Assembly: GCF_037126175.1 (NCBI RefSeq)
Contig: NZ_CP146986.1
Span: 5,518,501-5,582,500 of the forward strand
Source of the DNA: Pseudomonas sp. RSB 5.4
Lineage (GTDB): Bacteria > Pseudomonadota > Gammaproteobacteria > Pseudomonadales > Pseudomonadaceae
DNA length: 64,000 nt
Reading direction: 5' to 3'
Made by a program: the position numbers and the translations under genes. Under the pieces are notes generated by a model. It saw only the letters and a list, made by a program, of their open reading frames with translations, was not told the DNA's origin and searched no databases. How positions within the stretch are numbered: position 1 is the first letter of the stretch; each line of letters opens with the position of its first letter. Positions 27,590 through 36,653 of this stretch are shown in pieces.

Positions 27590-28753
27590 TTACACGTAAA
27601 ACGATTTCAGCGGCGGGAAGCCATTGAATTCGACGGCGCTGTAACTGGTGGTGTACGCACCGGTCGACAGCCAGTACAGACGATCACCGATGGCCAGGTT
27701 CAGCGGCAGACCGTACTTGTAGTTTTCGTACATGATGTCGGCGCTGTCGCAGGTCGGGCCGGCGATGACCACTTCTTCCATCTCGCCTTTCTTCTCGGTC
27801 CAGATCGGGAACTTGATCGCTTCATCCATGGTTTCGATCAGGCCGGAGAATTTGCCCACATCGGTATACACCCAGCGCTCGACAGCGGTGCGGGATTTAC
27901 GCGCAACCAGTACCACTTCGCTGACCAGAATACCGGCGTTGGCAATCAGCGAACGGCCCGGTTCCAGAATGATTTCCGGCAGGTCATCGCCGAAGTCTTC
28001 TTTCAGGAAGCGGATGATTTCTTCGGCGTAGGTTTCCAGGCTGTTGGTGCGGGTGATGTAGTTGGCCGGGAAGCCACCGCCCATGTTGATCAGTTTCAGG
28101 TGAATGCCGTCTTCTTCTTTCAGGCGTTCGAAGATCACTTTGACCTTGGCGATCGCCGCGTCCCAGACACTGATGTCGCGCTGTTGCGAACCCACGTGGA
28201 ACGAGATGCCGTACGGCACCAGGCCCAGGTCACGGGCGAGGATCAGCAGATCCATGGCCATGTCGGTCTGGCAGCCGAATTTGCGCGACAGCGGCCAGTC
28301 GGCGGTGGTCGAGCCTTCAGTGAGGATGCGCACATAGACTTTCGAGCCCGGTGCAGCCTTGGCGATGTTGCGCAGGTCGGCTTCGGAGTCGGTGGCGTAC
28401 AGGCGCACGCCCTTCTCGAAGAAGTAGCGGATATCCTTGGATTTCTTGATGGTGTTGCCGTAGCTGATCTGATCCGGGCTGACGCCACGGCTCAGCACTT
28501 TGTCCAGCTCATAGATGGAGGCGATGTCGAAGCTCGAGCCTTTCTCTTTGAGCAGGTCGATGATCTCGACGGCCGGGTTGGCCTTGACCGCGTAGTAGAC
28601 CTTGGCGAATTCGAAACCGGCGCGCAGGTCATCGTAGGCCTGGCTGATCATCGCGGTGTCGATCACCACGAACGGGGTTTCCTGTTTGTCGGCGAACGCC
28701 TTCATTTTCTGAAAGGTTTCGCGCGCGAAATAGTCTTCGACCTGGATCGACAT
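27590..28753 (-). CDS. speC: Ornithine decarboxylase, fold-type III PLP enzyme
   Basis: A 387-residue alanine-racemase-fold decarboxylase (eukaryotic ODC type) that makes putrescine from ornithine; some family members prefer lysine. The pyridoxal phosphate lysine is K57 (YYAVKAN), with FHVGSQ, GGGFP and EPGRSLIANAG lining the phosphate site, and C335 (GPTCDSAD) is the active-site cysteine contributed across the dimer. AGGAG lies nine bases before the ATG. In PAO1 speC follows the piu/Sel1 genes at a short distance (recollection); here the toxin pair lies between them. A leader of about 190 bases with a hairpin precedes it. Confidence 0.9.
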   Translation of the reverse strand: MSIQVEDYFARETFQKMKAFADKQETPFVVIDTAMISQAYDDLRAGFEFAKVYYAVKANPAVEIIDLLKEKGSSFDIASIYELDKVLSRGVSPDQISYGNTIKKSKDIRYFFEKGVRLYATDSEADLRNIAKAAPGSKVYVRILTEGSTTADWPLSRKFGCQTDMAMDLLILARDLGLVPYGISFHVGSQQRDISVWDAAIAKVKVIFERLKEEDGIHLKLINMGGGFPANYITRTNSLETYAEEIIRFLKEDFGDDLPEIILEPGRSLIANAGILVSEVVLVARKSRTAVERWVYTDVGKFSGLIETMDEAIKFPIWTEKKGEMEEVVIAGPTCDSADIMYENYKYGLPLNLAIGDRLYWLSTGAYTTSYSAVEFNGFPPLKSFYV

Positions 28754-28858
28754 GCTGGAGTGCTCCTATGGGCAAACGGGTAAAAACATGGGTGTAAATG
28801 AACGTCCTCCGTATCCCCACTTTGGTTCGCCTACTTCCCAAGGCATGTCGCCGAAAGC

Positions 28859-28889
28859 AAAAAGGCCACGGGCGTAACTGCCCTTGGCC
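28859..28889 (-). terminator. Intrinsic terminator/attenuator in the speC leader
   Basis: GGCCAAGGGC and GCCCGTGGCC form a ten-pair stem with one mismatch over a six-base loop, followed by TTTTT on the minus strand, about 105 bases before the speC start. Confidence 0.7.
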
Positions 28890-28946
28890 TTGCTGTCTCG
28901 TCGTCAGTACTTGAGCCGGATGGATCGTTTCCAGCATGGACGTTCG
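28859..28946 (-). ncRNA. Candidate small RNA or attenuated leader upstream of speC
   Basis: On the minus strand a sigma-70-like promoter (TTGATC at 28981-28976, 17-base spacer, TAAAGT at 28958-28953) is followed about 80 bases later by a GC-rich hairpin (GGCCAAGGGC, loop, GCCCGTGGCC with one mismatch) and five T. This could be a short independent transcript or an attenuator for speC. No name is given because I recognise no known RNA family. Confidence 0.45.
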
Positions 28947-29283
28947 GCGCGAACTTTAGGGCGTGAGGGGCCTGAGATCAACTAAAAATGTCGCGTTTTT
29001 GCACGCTTCTGACGTGCGTCGCGGATATCACTCTTTGTAGCCGACCGAGATGACGGGCAGATGTTCCCCAGGAATTTTCATGTGTTAAAAATACCTGCAC
29101 GTTCGCCGCTTTTCTCGGCTAACTAGTGGGTAAGTGCGATAGGCGCAACATCGGCGACGTTGGCGGCGACAGGTGGGTGTGAGGGGGATTTTGGCCGTTT
29201 GTAAGCGGCTGCTTGCAGAAGTTCCGTGAACGCAGCTGTTGAGATTCTTTTCCGCCTGCGAATCATCAGGAAATTGCACAGAT

Positions 29284-29377
29284 CCTGTGGGAGTGGGCTT
29301 GCTCGCGAAGACATTTTCACAGCCGACATCACCGCCGACGGCCATTACGCATTCGCGAGCAAGCCCGCTCCCACAGG
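29284..29377. repeat. REP palindrome pair between speC leader and ABC transporter
   Basis: CCTGTGGGAGTGGGCTTGCT and inverse AGCAAGCCCGCTCCCACAGG, at the 3' end of the ABC operon. The remaining bases from about 28982 to 29283 show no gene I can support. Confidence 0.9.
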
Positions 29378-29387
29378 TTTGGAGTTT

Positions 29388-30545
29388 TTACGCGATTGCA
29401 GCCTCAGCCGGCGAGACGATATTGGTCTTCATCCCGCGCGAACGCCCCGAGCTCAGGTAAGCCGCAATCGACTCCTGCGTCACCTCACCCAGGAACACCC
29501 GCTCGGCATCCATCACCGGCAGCCACGAACGGTTGAACTCGTACATGCGCGACAGCAGGATGCGCAGGTGTTCGTCGTACGCCGCGGTGGCGTTGAACTC
29601 GCGCAGATACTGCGCGCAGGTGCCGGTCTGGCGGTGCAGGTCGCGTCGACGGACGTAACCCAGCGCCTTGTTCTCGGCACAGGTGACCACCACGTAGCGG
29701 CGGTCATGCTCGTCCATCAATTCCAGCGCATCGGCCACCGGGGTCTCTGGACTGACCGATGGCGCGTTGTCCGCTGCGTCTTCAGCCTTCACCAGCAGCA
29801 GACGCTTGAGGGTGCTGTCCTGGCCAACGAAGTTGCTGACAAAGTCGTCTGCCGGGTGCGCGAGCAGGGTGTCCGGATGGTCGATCTGCAGCAGTTTGCC
29901 GGCGCGGAATATCGCGATCTTGTCGCCGAGTTTGATCGCTTCATCGATGTCGTGGCTGACCATGATCACGGTCTTGTTCAGCGCGCGCTGCATCTCGAAG
30001 AACTCGTTCTGGATCATCTCGCGGTTGATCGGGTCGACCGCACCGAACGGCTCGTCCATCAGCAACAGCGGCGCATCCGCCGCCAGTGCGCGGATCACAC
30101 CGATGCGCTGTTGCTGGCCGCCGGACAGTTCACGCGGATAGCGATGCAGATACTGCTTGGGTTCGAGCTTGATCATGCTCATCAGTTCGCGAGCGCGGTC
30201 GTGGCATTTCTGTTTGTCCCAGCCGAGCAGTTTCGGCACCACGACGATGTTCTCTTCGATGGTCATGTTCGGGAACAGGCCGATCTGCTGGATCACGTAG
30301 CCGATGTTGCGACGCAGGGTCACTTCGTCGAGGTCGGTGGTGTCTTCACCGTTGATCAGGATCTTGCCCGAGGTCGGCTTGATCAGGCGGTTGATCATTT
30401 TCAGCGTGGTGCTTTTGCCGCAACCCGATGGCCCGAGGAACACACAGATTTCGCCTTCATTGACGGTCAGGCTCACCGAGTCCACGGCTTTGACATCTTT
30501 GCCGTTGCTCTGGAAGGTCTTGCTGAGGTTTTGAAGTTCGATCAT
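29388..30545 (-). CDS. Quaternary-amine/osmoprotectant ABC transporter ATP-binding protein
   Basis: A 385-residue ATPase of the ProV/OpuCA type. Walker A is at 38-45 (GPSGCGKS), the signature at 140-147 (LSGGQQQR) and Walker B at about 160-165 (LLLMDE). The C-terminal third (about 250-370: SVSPETPVADALELMDEHDRRYVVV) reads as a tandem CBS module, which in this class senses ionic strength. ATG 30545 follows AGGAC; the 13 residues upstream are non-family. It overlaps the preceding permease stop by four bases and is the last gene of a four-gene operon. Substrate (betaine, choline, carnitine or other) cannot be told from sequence by eye. Confidence 0.92.
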   Translation of the reverse strand: MIELQNLSKTFQSNGKDVKAVDSVSLTVNEGEICVFLGPSGCGKSTTLKMINRLIKPTSGKILINGEDTTDLDEVTLRRNIGYVIQQIGLFPNMTIEENIVVVPKLLGWDKQKCHDRARELMSMIKLEPKQYLHRYPRELSGGQQQRIGVIRALAADAPLLLMDEPFGAVDPINREMIQNEFFEMQRALNKTVIMVSHDIDEAIKLGDKIAIFRAGKLLQIDHPDTLLAHPADDFVSNFVGQDSTLKRLLLVKAEDAADNAPSVSPETPVADALELMDEHDRRYVVVTCAENKALGYVRRRDLHRQTGTCAQYLREFNATAAYDEHLRILLSRMYEFNRSWLPVMDAERVFLGEVTQESIAAYLSSGRSRGMKTNIVSPAEAAIA

Positions 30546-31195
30546 TTGAGGAGTCCTTTTGGAGTCAGCGTACGTTGCAGCCACTGCAGGAGAAGGTCGG
30601 CGAAGATCGCCAGAAGACTGACCAGCAGCGCGCCGACGATCAGCATCGACATGTCGCTGCGGCTGATGGAGGCGAGGATCAGCACACCGAGGCCACCGGC
30701 GCCGATGGTTGCGGCGATGGTCATCACGCCGATGTTCATCACCACCGCGGTGCGCACCCCGGCGAGGATCACCGGCACCGCAATCGGCAACTCGACCATG
30801 CGCAGGCGCTGGCCGAAGGTCATGCCGATACCGCGTGCGGCTTCACGGATGCCCGGCTCGACGCCGGTCAGGGCGAGGTAGGTGTTGCGCATGATCGGCA
30901 GCAGCGAATAAAGGAACACCGCGGTGATCGCCGGCATCGGCCCGAGGCCCTGGCCGAACTTGGAGTAGAACGGCAGCAGGAGACCGAACAGCGCAATCGA
31001 CGGCACGGTCAGCAGCACTGTGGCGCTGGCCTGCAAGGGACCGGCGAGGCTGGGGAAACGCGTCATCAGAATGCCCAGCGGCACACCAATGAGGATCGCC
31101 AGTGTCACGGCGACGCCAACCAGGGTGATGTGCTGCCAGGTCAGGTGCATCACCTGCTGCCAGTCGAGGTGGGAAAAGGCGTTCAGAAATTCCAT
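30542..31195 (-). CDS. Quaternary-amine ABC transporter permease
   Basis: A 217-residue inner-membrane permease of the ProW/OpuCB class with about five hydrophobic spans and the EAA loop that contacts the ATPase (EPGIREAARGIGMTFGQRLRMVELPIAVPVI, here quoted as EAARGIGMT around 118). AGGAGG precedes the ATG. It sits between the binding-protein gene and the ATPase gene, overlapping the latter. Confidence 0.92.
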   Translation of the reverse strand: MEFLNAFSHLDWQQVMHLTWQHITLVGVAVTLAILIGVPLGILMTRFPSLAGPLQASATVLLTVPSIALFGLLLPFYSKFGQGLGPMPAITAVFLYSLLPIMRNTYLALTGVEPGIREAARGIGMTFGQRLRMVELPIAVPVILAGVRTAVVMNIGVMTIAATIGAGGLGVLILASISRSDMSMLIVGALLVSLLAIFADLLLQWLQRTLTPKGLLK

Positions 31196-31207
31196 GACTT
31201 TTCCTCC

Positions 31208-32101
31208 TTAATTGAGTGGGTGCTGGCGCAGAAAGTCGGCGGCCACTTTCGATGGGCTTTCGTGATCGACGTCGACCCGCGCGTTGAGCTGGCGCATGGT
31301 TTCGTCATCGAACAGTTCTGCCAGCGGCTTGAGTTGCTCGGCCAGTTGCGGGTGTGCATCGAGGTAGGCCTGACGCACCACCGGCGCGGCGGTGTAGTCG
31401 GGGAAGTAGTGCTTGTCGTCTTCCAGCAACTTCAGGCCGAAGGCATTCAGGCGACCGTCGGTGGTGTAGACCAGACCGGCGAACACCTGGCCGTTGCGCA
31501 GCGCGGTGTAGACCAGCCCCGCGTCCATCTGGCGGATGTTCTTACGGGTGAGGTTCATGTCGTAGAGCTTGACCATGCCGTCGAGACCGTCGGAGCGGTT
31601 GGCGAACTCGGTGTCCAGCGCCACCAGGTGATTGGTCTTGGCTTCATCGCGCAACACCTTGTTCAGGTCGCTGATGGTGTTGATCTGCGGATACTCCTCG
31701 GCGACTTTTTTCGGCAGGGCGAGGGCGTAGGTGTTGCTGAATTTCGACGGGGTCAGCCAGACCAGGCCTTTTTTCGCGTCGAGTTCTTTGACCCGGGCGT
31801 AGGACTGTTCGCTGTCGAGTTTTTCGGTGACATGGTTATAGGCCACCAGCGACACGCCGGTGTATTCCCAGAGCATGTCCAGTTGCCCGCTTTCGTGAGC
31901 GCTGCGGGCGAGGTTGCTGCCCAGACCGCCGGTGATCTGCGCGTCGTAACCTTTGCTGCGCAGGTATTGCGCGGTGATTTCCGCGAGCAGGGTCTGCTCG
32001 GTGAACACCCGGGCGCCGAGGCGAATCACCGGTTTTTCCGCCGCCTGGGCCAATCCTGCGAACAGCATGATGCAGCCTAAGATCAAGCTAAGTCGTTTCA
32101 T
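31208..32101 (-). CDS. Quaternary-amine ABC transporter substrate-binding protein
   Basis: A 297-residue periplasmic protein of the OpuAC/YehZ/OsmX type. The signal peptide ends near residue 20 (LFAGLAQA). Typical starts of the two lobes are seen in IRLGARVFTEQTLLAEI and GQLDMLWEYTGVSL, where aromatic residues should cage the trimethylammonium group. It is the second gene of the operon, 12 bases before the next permease. Confidence 0.92.
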   Translation of the reverse strand: MKRLSLILGCIMLFAGLAQAAEKPVIRLGARVFTEQTLLAEITAQYLRSKGYDAQITGGLGSNLARSAHESGQLDMLWEYTGVSLVAYNHVTEKLDSEQSYARVKELDAKKGLVWLTPSKFSNTYALALPKKVAEEYPQINTISDLNKVLRDEAKTNHLVALDTEFANRSDGLDGMVKLYDMNLTRKNIRQMDAGLVYTALRNGQVFAGLVYTTDGRLNAFGLKLLEDDKHYFPDYTAAPVVRQAYLDAHPQLAEQLKPLAELFDDETMRQLNARVDVDHESPSKVAADFLRQHPLN

Positions 32102-32122
32102 AAATATTCCTTCGCAAAAGCC

Positions 32123-32839
32123 TTAAGACGGGCGCAAACCGCGTTCCAGCCAGAGACGGCTGGCGAGGGTGACCACGCCATCGAGCAGCAGGGCCAGCAG
32201 CGCGGTGCACGCGGCGCCGAGCAGCAGTTGCGGCTGATTGTTCAGGGCGATGCCGGGAAAGATCAGGCTGCCGAGGCTGTTGGCGCCGATCAGGAAGGCC
32301 AGCGGCGCGGTGCCGACGTTGATCGCCAAGGCTACGCGCACGCCACCGATGATGATCGGCACCGCATTGGGCAATTCAACTTTCCACAGCACCTGACGCG
32401 GGGTCATGCCGATGCCGACGGCGGCTTCTTTCAGCGAACCCTGGACGTTTTTCAGGCCTTCGTAGGTGTTGCGCACAATCGGCAACAGAGAGGCGAGGAA
32501 CAAAGCGAAGATTGCCGGACCACTGCCGATGCCGAGAATCCCCAGGGCAATCGCCAGTACGGCCAGCGGTGGCACGGTGTTGCCGATATTGAAGATCTGC
32601 ATGAAACGTTCAGCGCGGCCGACCATGGTCGGGCGACTGAGGAAGATACCGGCGGGGATGCCCACGACAAGGGCGGCCAGCATTGAAGCGAGGACGAGAA
32701 TCAGATGAGCTTGCAGGTAAAACAACAAATCGTCGCGGTAGTGTTCGATCGTGTTGATGCCGATCCAGTGGACCAGCAGGGCCAGGAGCGCGATAACCAC
32801 CGCACCTCCCATCAGCCCTTTGCCATAGCGGATAGCCAC
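32123..32839 (-). CDS. Quaternary-amine ABC transporter permease (first gene of operon)
   Basis: A 238-residue permease with about six hydrophobic spans and the EAA-type loop LKEAAVGIGMTPRQVLWKVE. I chose the GTG at 32839 because AAAAGGAG stands at the right distance; the open frame reaches 32950 but the extra 37 residues are not like a permease N-terminus. The operon order permease-binding protein-permease-ATPase differs from opuC/osmU operons I know, where the ATPase comes first, and is closer in spirit to yehZYXW. Confidence 0.9.
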   Translation of the reverse strand: MAIRYGKGLMGGAVVIALLALLVHWIGINTIEHYRDDLLFYLQAHLILVLASMLAALVVGIPAGIFLSRPTMVGRAERFMQIFNIGNTVPPLAVLAIALGILGIGSGPAIFALFLASLLPIVRNTYEGLKNVQGSLKEAAVGIGMTPRQVLWKVELPNAVPIIIGGVRVALAINVGTAPLAFLIGANSLGSLIFPGIALNNQPQLLLGAACTALLALLLDGVVTLASRLWLERGLRPS

Positions 32840-33105
32840 AGGCGGACTCCTTTTCTTGTAGTCGGCGAACGCCGTCCCGAGTGGCATGCCATGCCTGGCT
32901 GCCGGGAAATAAACGTTCGCGAGAAGCAGCTCCTTCAGCACCGGCAACAAGCGGTCTGAAAGCGAGCCATGAGCGCAGCCTCGTCAGGCTAACTTGCTGA
33001 TTTTTCAGCCCCTGACGAAATGTCGTAACAGGGGATGGACGTCTCCGTGCTTTAAAAGGTTCCCATCCGGGGCAGCATTTGGCCACCCTTAATGTGCTCA
33101 ACGGT

Positions 33106-33134
33106 TCGGTTATTGCATCGAGTTGGGCTATAAT
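33106..33134 (+). promoter_or_regulatory. prfC promoter
   Basis: A perfect TATAAT (33129-33134) stands 38 bases before the prfC ATG, with a weak -35 TCGGTT 17 bases upstream. The rest of the 330-base gap between the ABC operon and prfC shows no supported gene. Confidence 0.6.
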
Positions 33135-33171
33135 CGCGGCCCTTTTTTGAATCACCGCCAGGCGATTTCCC

Positions 33172-34755
33172 ATGACCAACCAGGCCGCCGAAGTCGCGAA
33201 ACGCCGCACTTTCGCCATTATTTCCCACCCCGATGCCGGTAAAACCACGATCACCGAAAAGCTCCTGTTGATGGGCAAGGCGATTGCAGTGGCCGGCACG
33301 GTGAAATCCCGTAAATCCGACCGCCATGCGACATCCGACTGGATGGAGATGGAGAAGCAACGGGGTATTTCCATTACCACGTCGGTCATGCAGTTCCCGT
33401 ATCGCGAACACATGATCAACCTGCTCGACACCCCGGGCCACGAAGACTTCTCCGAAGACACCTACCGCACCCTGACGGCGGTCGACTCGGCGCTGATGGT
33501 GCTCGACGGCGGTAAAGGCGTTGAGCCACGGACCATCGCGCTGATGGACGTCTGCCGTCTGCGTGACACGCCGATCGTCAGCTTCATCAACAAACTCGAC
33601 CGTGACATCCGCGACCCGATCGAACTGCTCGACGAGATCGAAGCCGTCCTCAAGATCAAGGCTGCGCCGATCACCTGGCCGATCGGTTGCTACCGTGACT
33701 TCAAGGGCGTTTATCACCTGGCCGACGACTACATCATTGTCTACACCGCCGGTCACGGTCACGAACGCACCGAAACCAAGATCATCGAGAAACTCGACTC
33801 CGACGAGGCGCGCGCGCACCTGGGCGACGAGTACGAGCGCTTCCTCGAACAGCTGGAATTGGTGCAGGGCGCCTGCCACGAGTTCAACCAGCAGGAGTTC
33901 CTCGACGGTCAACTGACCCCGGTGTTCTTCGGTACTGCATTGGGCAACTTCGGGGTCGACCACGTGCTCGACGCCGTAGTTGACTGGGCCCCGCGTCCGC
34001 TGGCCCGTGTCGCCAACGAGCGCACCGTCGAGCCGGTGGAAGAGAAGTTCTCGGGCTTCATCTTCAAGATCCAGGCGAACATGGACCCGAAACACCGTGA
34101 CCGCATCGCCTTCATGCGTATCTGCTCCGGCAAATACGAGAAAGGCATGAAGATGCGCCATGTGCGTACCGGCAAGGACGTGCGCATCGGCGACGCCCTG
34201 ACGTTCTTCTCCTCCGAGCGTGAACAGCTGGAAGAGGCGTACGCCGGCGATATCATCGGTCTGCACAACCACGGCACCATCCAGATCGGCGACACCTTCA
34301 GCGAAGGCGAAGTCCTCGGTTTCACCGGCATCCCGCACTTCGCCCCGGAACTGTTCCGTCGCGTGCGTTTGCGTGATCCGTTGAAGTCCAAGCAGTTGCG
34401 TCAAGGGCTGCAACAGCTGGCTGAAGAGGGTGCGACTCAGGTGTTCTTTCCGGAGCGTAGCAACGACATCATTCTTGGCGCCGTGGGTGTGCTGCAGTTT
34501 GATGTGGTCGCGAGCCGCTTGAAGGAGGAATACAAGGTTGAGTGCTCTTATGAGCCGATCACTGTTTACTCCGCGCGCTGGATTGAATGCAGCGACAAGA
34601 AGAAGCTTGAGGAGTTTTCCAACAAGGCTGTGGAGAATCTGGCATTGGATGGCGGTGGGCACCTGACCTACCTGGCGCCGACGCGGGTTAATCTGGCGTT
34701 GATGGAAGAGCGGTGGCCGGATGTGAAGTTCCGTGCGACCCGTGAGCACCACTAA
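33172..34755 (+). CDS. prfC: Peptide chain release factor 3
   Basis: RF3 is a ribosomal translational GTPase that removes RF1 and RF2 after termination. The 527-residue length is normal. GTPase motifs are visible: G1 HPDAGKTT (19-26), G3 DTPGH (86-90), G4 NKLD (140-143). The ATG at 33172 agrees with homologues ([20 protein letters not shown]). It is a single-gene unit with its own promoter and terminator. Confidence 0.98.
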   Translation: MTNQAAEVAKRRTFAIISHPDAGKTTITEKLLLMGKAIAVAGTVKSRKSDRHATSDWMEMEKQRGISITTSVMQFPYREHMINLLDTPGHEDFSEDTYRTLTAVDSALMVLDGGKGVEPRTIALMDVCRLRDTPIVSFINKLDRDIRDPIELLDEIEAVLKIKAAPITWPIGCYRDFKGVYHLADDYIIVYTAGHGHERTETKIIEKLDSDEARAHLGDEYERFLEQLELVQGACHEFNQQEFLDGQLTPVFFGTALGNFGVDHVLDAVVDWAPRPLARVANERTVEPVEEKFSGFIFKIQANMDPKHRDRIAFMRICSGKYEKGMKMRHVRTGKDVRIGDALTFFSSEREQLEEAYAGDIIGLHNHGTIQIGDTFSEGEVLGFTGIPHFAPELFRRVRLRDPLKSKQLRQGLQQLAEEGATQVFFPERSNDIILGAVGVLQFDVVASRLKEEYKVECSYEPITVYSARWIECSDKKKLEEFSNKAVENLALDGGGHLTYLAPTRVNLALMEERWPDVKFRATREHH

Positions 34756-34775
34756 GCGTTGAGCTGAGTTGTCTG

Positions 34776-34810
34776 GAGCCCCTGAGGTGTAGGCCTTGGG
34801 GGCTTTTTTT
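34776..34810 (+). terminator. prfC terminator
   Basis: AGCCCC and GGGGCT enclose a smaller inner stem (AGG with CCT) and are followed by seven T, 20 bases after the prfC stop. Confidence 0.85.
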
Positions 34811-34901
34811 GGGCTTTGGTCTTGGCGGCCTTCGGGCCGACCAGGCTTCGGGTGGTTTGGGTGTATATCCGTTTTTTTGGTGATGGCGGATTAGGGTTCC
34901 G

Positions 34902-34910
34902 CCCTTACGG
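34902..34910. repeat. Left target-site duplication of the IS element
   Basis: CCCTTACGG directly left of the inverted repeat, repeated exactly at 36333-36341 on the right. Confidence 0.93.
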
Positions 34911-36332
34911 CCATCCCTTTCAAGGTCTTAGGTAAAATCCCCTGAAATTTCAGTCAGGGATCCCCCGAAGATGTGGACCGATGTTCTAGCTCGATTCGAA
35001 AAAAAAGCACCTGCCAGCGTCATGGCCAAGTTGGCGCTGGAGCAGGCTATTGCTCCTGAGTGGGTCGATCAGGTCTTCGAAGAACATCGGCAACGGCAGT
35101 ATTCTCGTGAACTACTGTTCTCGACCATCATCAAGCTGATGTCCCTTGTTTCATTGGGTTTGAAGCCATCCCTGCACGCCGCCGCTCGGCAACTGGAAGA
35201 TCTTCCTGTCAGCTTGGCAGCCCTCTACGACAAGATCAGTCGTACCGAACCTGCTCTGTTGCGCGCGCTGGTCACAGGCTGTGCACAACGCCTGACCCCA
35301 ACCATCAAAGAGCTGGGTTGCACCACGATGCTGCCGGGCTGGCAGGTTCGGGTGGTGGACGGCAACCACTTGGCATCCACTGAGAAACGTCTGGGCGCTC
35401 TACGCCACGAGCGGGGTGCCGCTCGTCCTGGCTTTTCGGTGGTTGTCTACGACCCCGATCTCGATCAGGTCATCGACCTTCAGGCATGTGAGGATGCCTA
35501 CGCAAGCGAGCGTATTTGTGTGCTGCCTCTATTGGCTGATGCCGAGCCGGGCCAGGTGTGGCTGGCTGATCGACTCTACTGCACGCTCCCGGTTATGGAA
35601 GCTTGTGAGCAGGTCCAGACATCCTTTGTCATTCGTCAGCAAGCCAAGCACCCACGCCTGATTCAAGAGGGTGAGTGGCAAGAGCCCGTAGCTGTGGAAA
35701 CAGGCACTGTGCGCGAGCAGATCATCCACGTCAGAGGCGGTTACCAATGGCGGCGCGTGGAACTGACGCTTCATTCGCCAACAGACTCGGGTGACAGCAG
35801 CTTGATGTTCTGGAGCAATCTACCTGAGAGCATCAGTGCACAGCAGATCGCAGAACTCTATCGCCGCCGCTGGAGTATTGAGGGCATGTTCCAGCGACTG
35901 GAAGCGATCCTGGAAAGTGAAATCGAAACCCTTGGCAGCCCAAAGGCTGCCTTGCTCGGGTTCGCTACTGCGGTATTGGCATACAACGTCCTGGCCGTAC
36001 TCAAACGAAGTGTCGAACAAGCCCATCGCGACACCCAGCCTGAAGGCTGGGAAGCCTCGACCTACCACTTGGCGGTCCAGGTCAGGAGTGGTTATGAGGG
36101 AATGCAGATTGCGCTGCCCTCGGAGTACCTTCCCGTTATCCCTGCGGAAAAACTGGCTCAGCGCTTGTTGGAACTAGCCAGAAACATCCAGCCAAAACAA
36201 GTTGCGAAAAGCCCCCGAGGCCCCAAGGTGCCCAAGCCCAAAACGTGGGTCCAAGGCACAGCGGTGCATGCTCATGTTTCAACGGACAGGGTAATCAAGG
36301 CCGCCAAAACGAAAAGACCTTGAAAGGGATGG
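34911..36332 (+). mobile_element. IS4-family insertion sequence, complete (1422 bp)
   Basis: Perfect 19-bp terminal inverted repeats (CCATCCCTTTCAAGGTCTT at 34911-34929 and its inverse at 36314-36332) flank one intact transposase gene. A 9-bp direct duplication (CCCTTACGG) brackets the element, consistent with IS4-family transposition, and the uninterrupted target is preserved in another repeat copy at 52110-52118. Confidence 0.95.
34971..36323 (+). CDS. IS4 family transposase
   Basis: A 450-residue DDE transposase with intact catalytic residues: D130 (VVDGNHLA), D200 (WLADRLYC) and E304 in the Y-R-E signature (YRRRWSIEGMF, 297-307). The gene fills nearly the whole element, ending nine bases before the right end. 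No frameshift or stop is seen, so the element may be active. A 12-bp palindrome CTGAAATTTCAG lies between the left end and the start codon. Confidence 0.96.
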   Translation: MWTDVLARFEKKAPASVMAKLALEQAIAPEWVDQVFEEHRQRQYSRELLFSTIIKLMSLVSLGLKPSLHAAARQLEDLPVSLAALYDKISRTEPALLRALVTGCAQRLTPTIKELGCTTMLPGWQVRVVDGNHLASTEKRLGALRHERGAARPGFSVVVYDPDLDQVIDLQACEDAYASERICVLPLLADAEPGQVWLADRLYCTLPVMEACEQVQTSFVIRQQAKHPRLIQEGEWQEPVAVETGTVREQIIHVRGGYQWRRVELTLHSPTDSGDSSLMFWSNLPESISAQQIAELYRRRWSIEGMFQRLEAILESEIETLGSPKAALLGFATAVLAYNVLAVLKRSVEQAHRDTQPEGWEASTYHLAVQVRSGYEGMQIALPSEYLPVIPAEKLAQRLLELARNIQPKQVAKSPRGPKVPKPKTWVQGTAVHAHVSTDRVIKAAKTKRP

Positions 36333-36341
36333 CCCTTACGG
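36333..36341. repeat. Right target-site duplication of the IS element
   Basis: CCCTTACGG directly right of the inverted repeat, identical to 34902-34910. Confidence 0.93.
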
Positions 36342-36653
36342 CGGGTCACTTTTTCCAGACGCCGAAAAAGTAACCAAAAAGGCTTGCTCCTGCGTTCGGC
36401 CCGCTCGCTGGGGCTCGGGGTCCCTTCGCTGCGGGATCGATCCGGGGGCAGCGCCTACGGTTTGCTTCGCTGCACCTCCTCTCGCTGTGTTTGGCTGCGC
36501 CAAACGGTCGCTGCGCTCCCACCCCCGGACCAATCCCTCCACTCAGCCTTCCGATGTCGCCCGTGGATCAAGATCAAAAGCTTTCGGCGAGCTGACACTC
36601 GGCCATTTGAGTGGTGAAAAGCATGCGCTAGGCTTTTGCTTTCCTGTAGGAGC

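Larger units (their letters stand above)
34865..36583. repeat. Dispersed long repeat, copy 1, split by the IS element
   Basis: The flanks 34865-34910 and 36333-36583 together align over about 290 bases with 52072-52361 (for example GGTTCCGCCCTTACGG, GGGTCACTTTTT, AAGTAACCAAAAA, GGGATCGATCCGGGGGCAGC, GTGGATCAAGATCAA). It is non-coding in any frame I trust. Its transposition or propagation mechanism is unknown. Confidence 0.85.

Noticed and set aside
24199..27590. Prophage or integrative element around the toxin
   Set aside because: No integrase, phage structural gene, tRNA or attachment repeat is visible at either edge.
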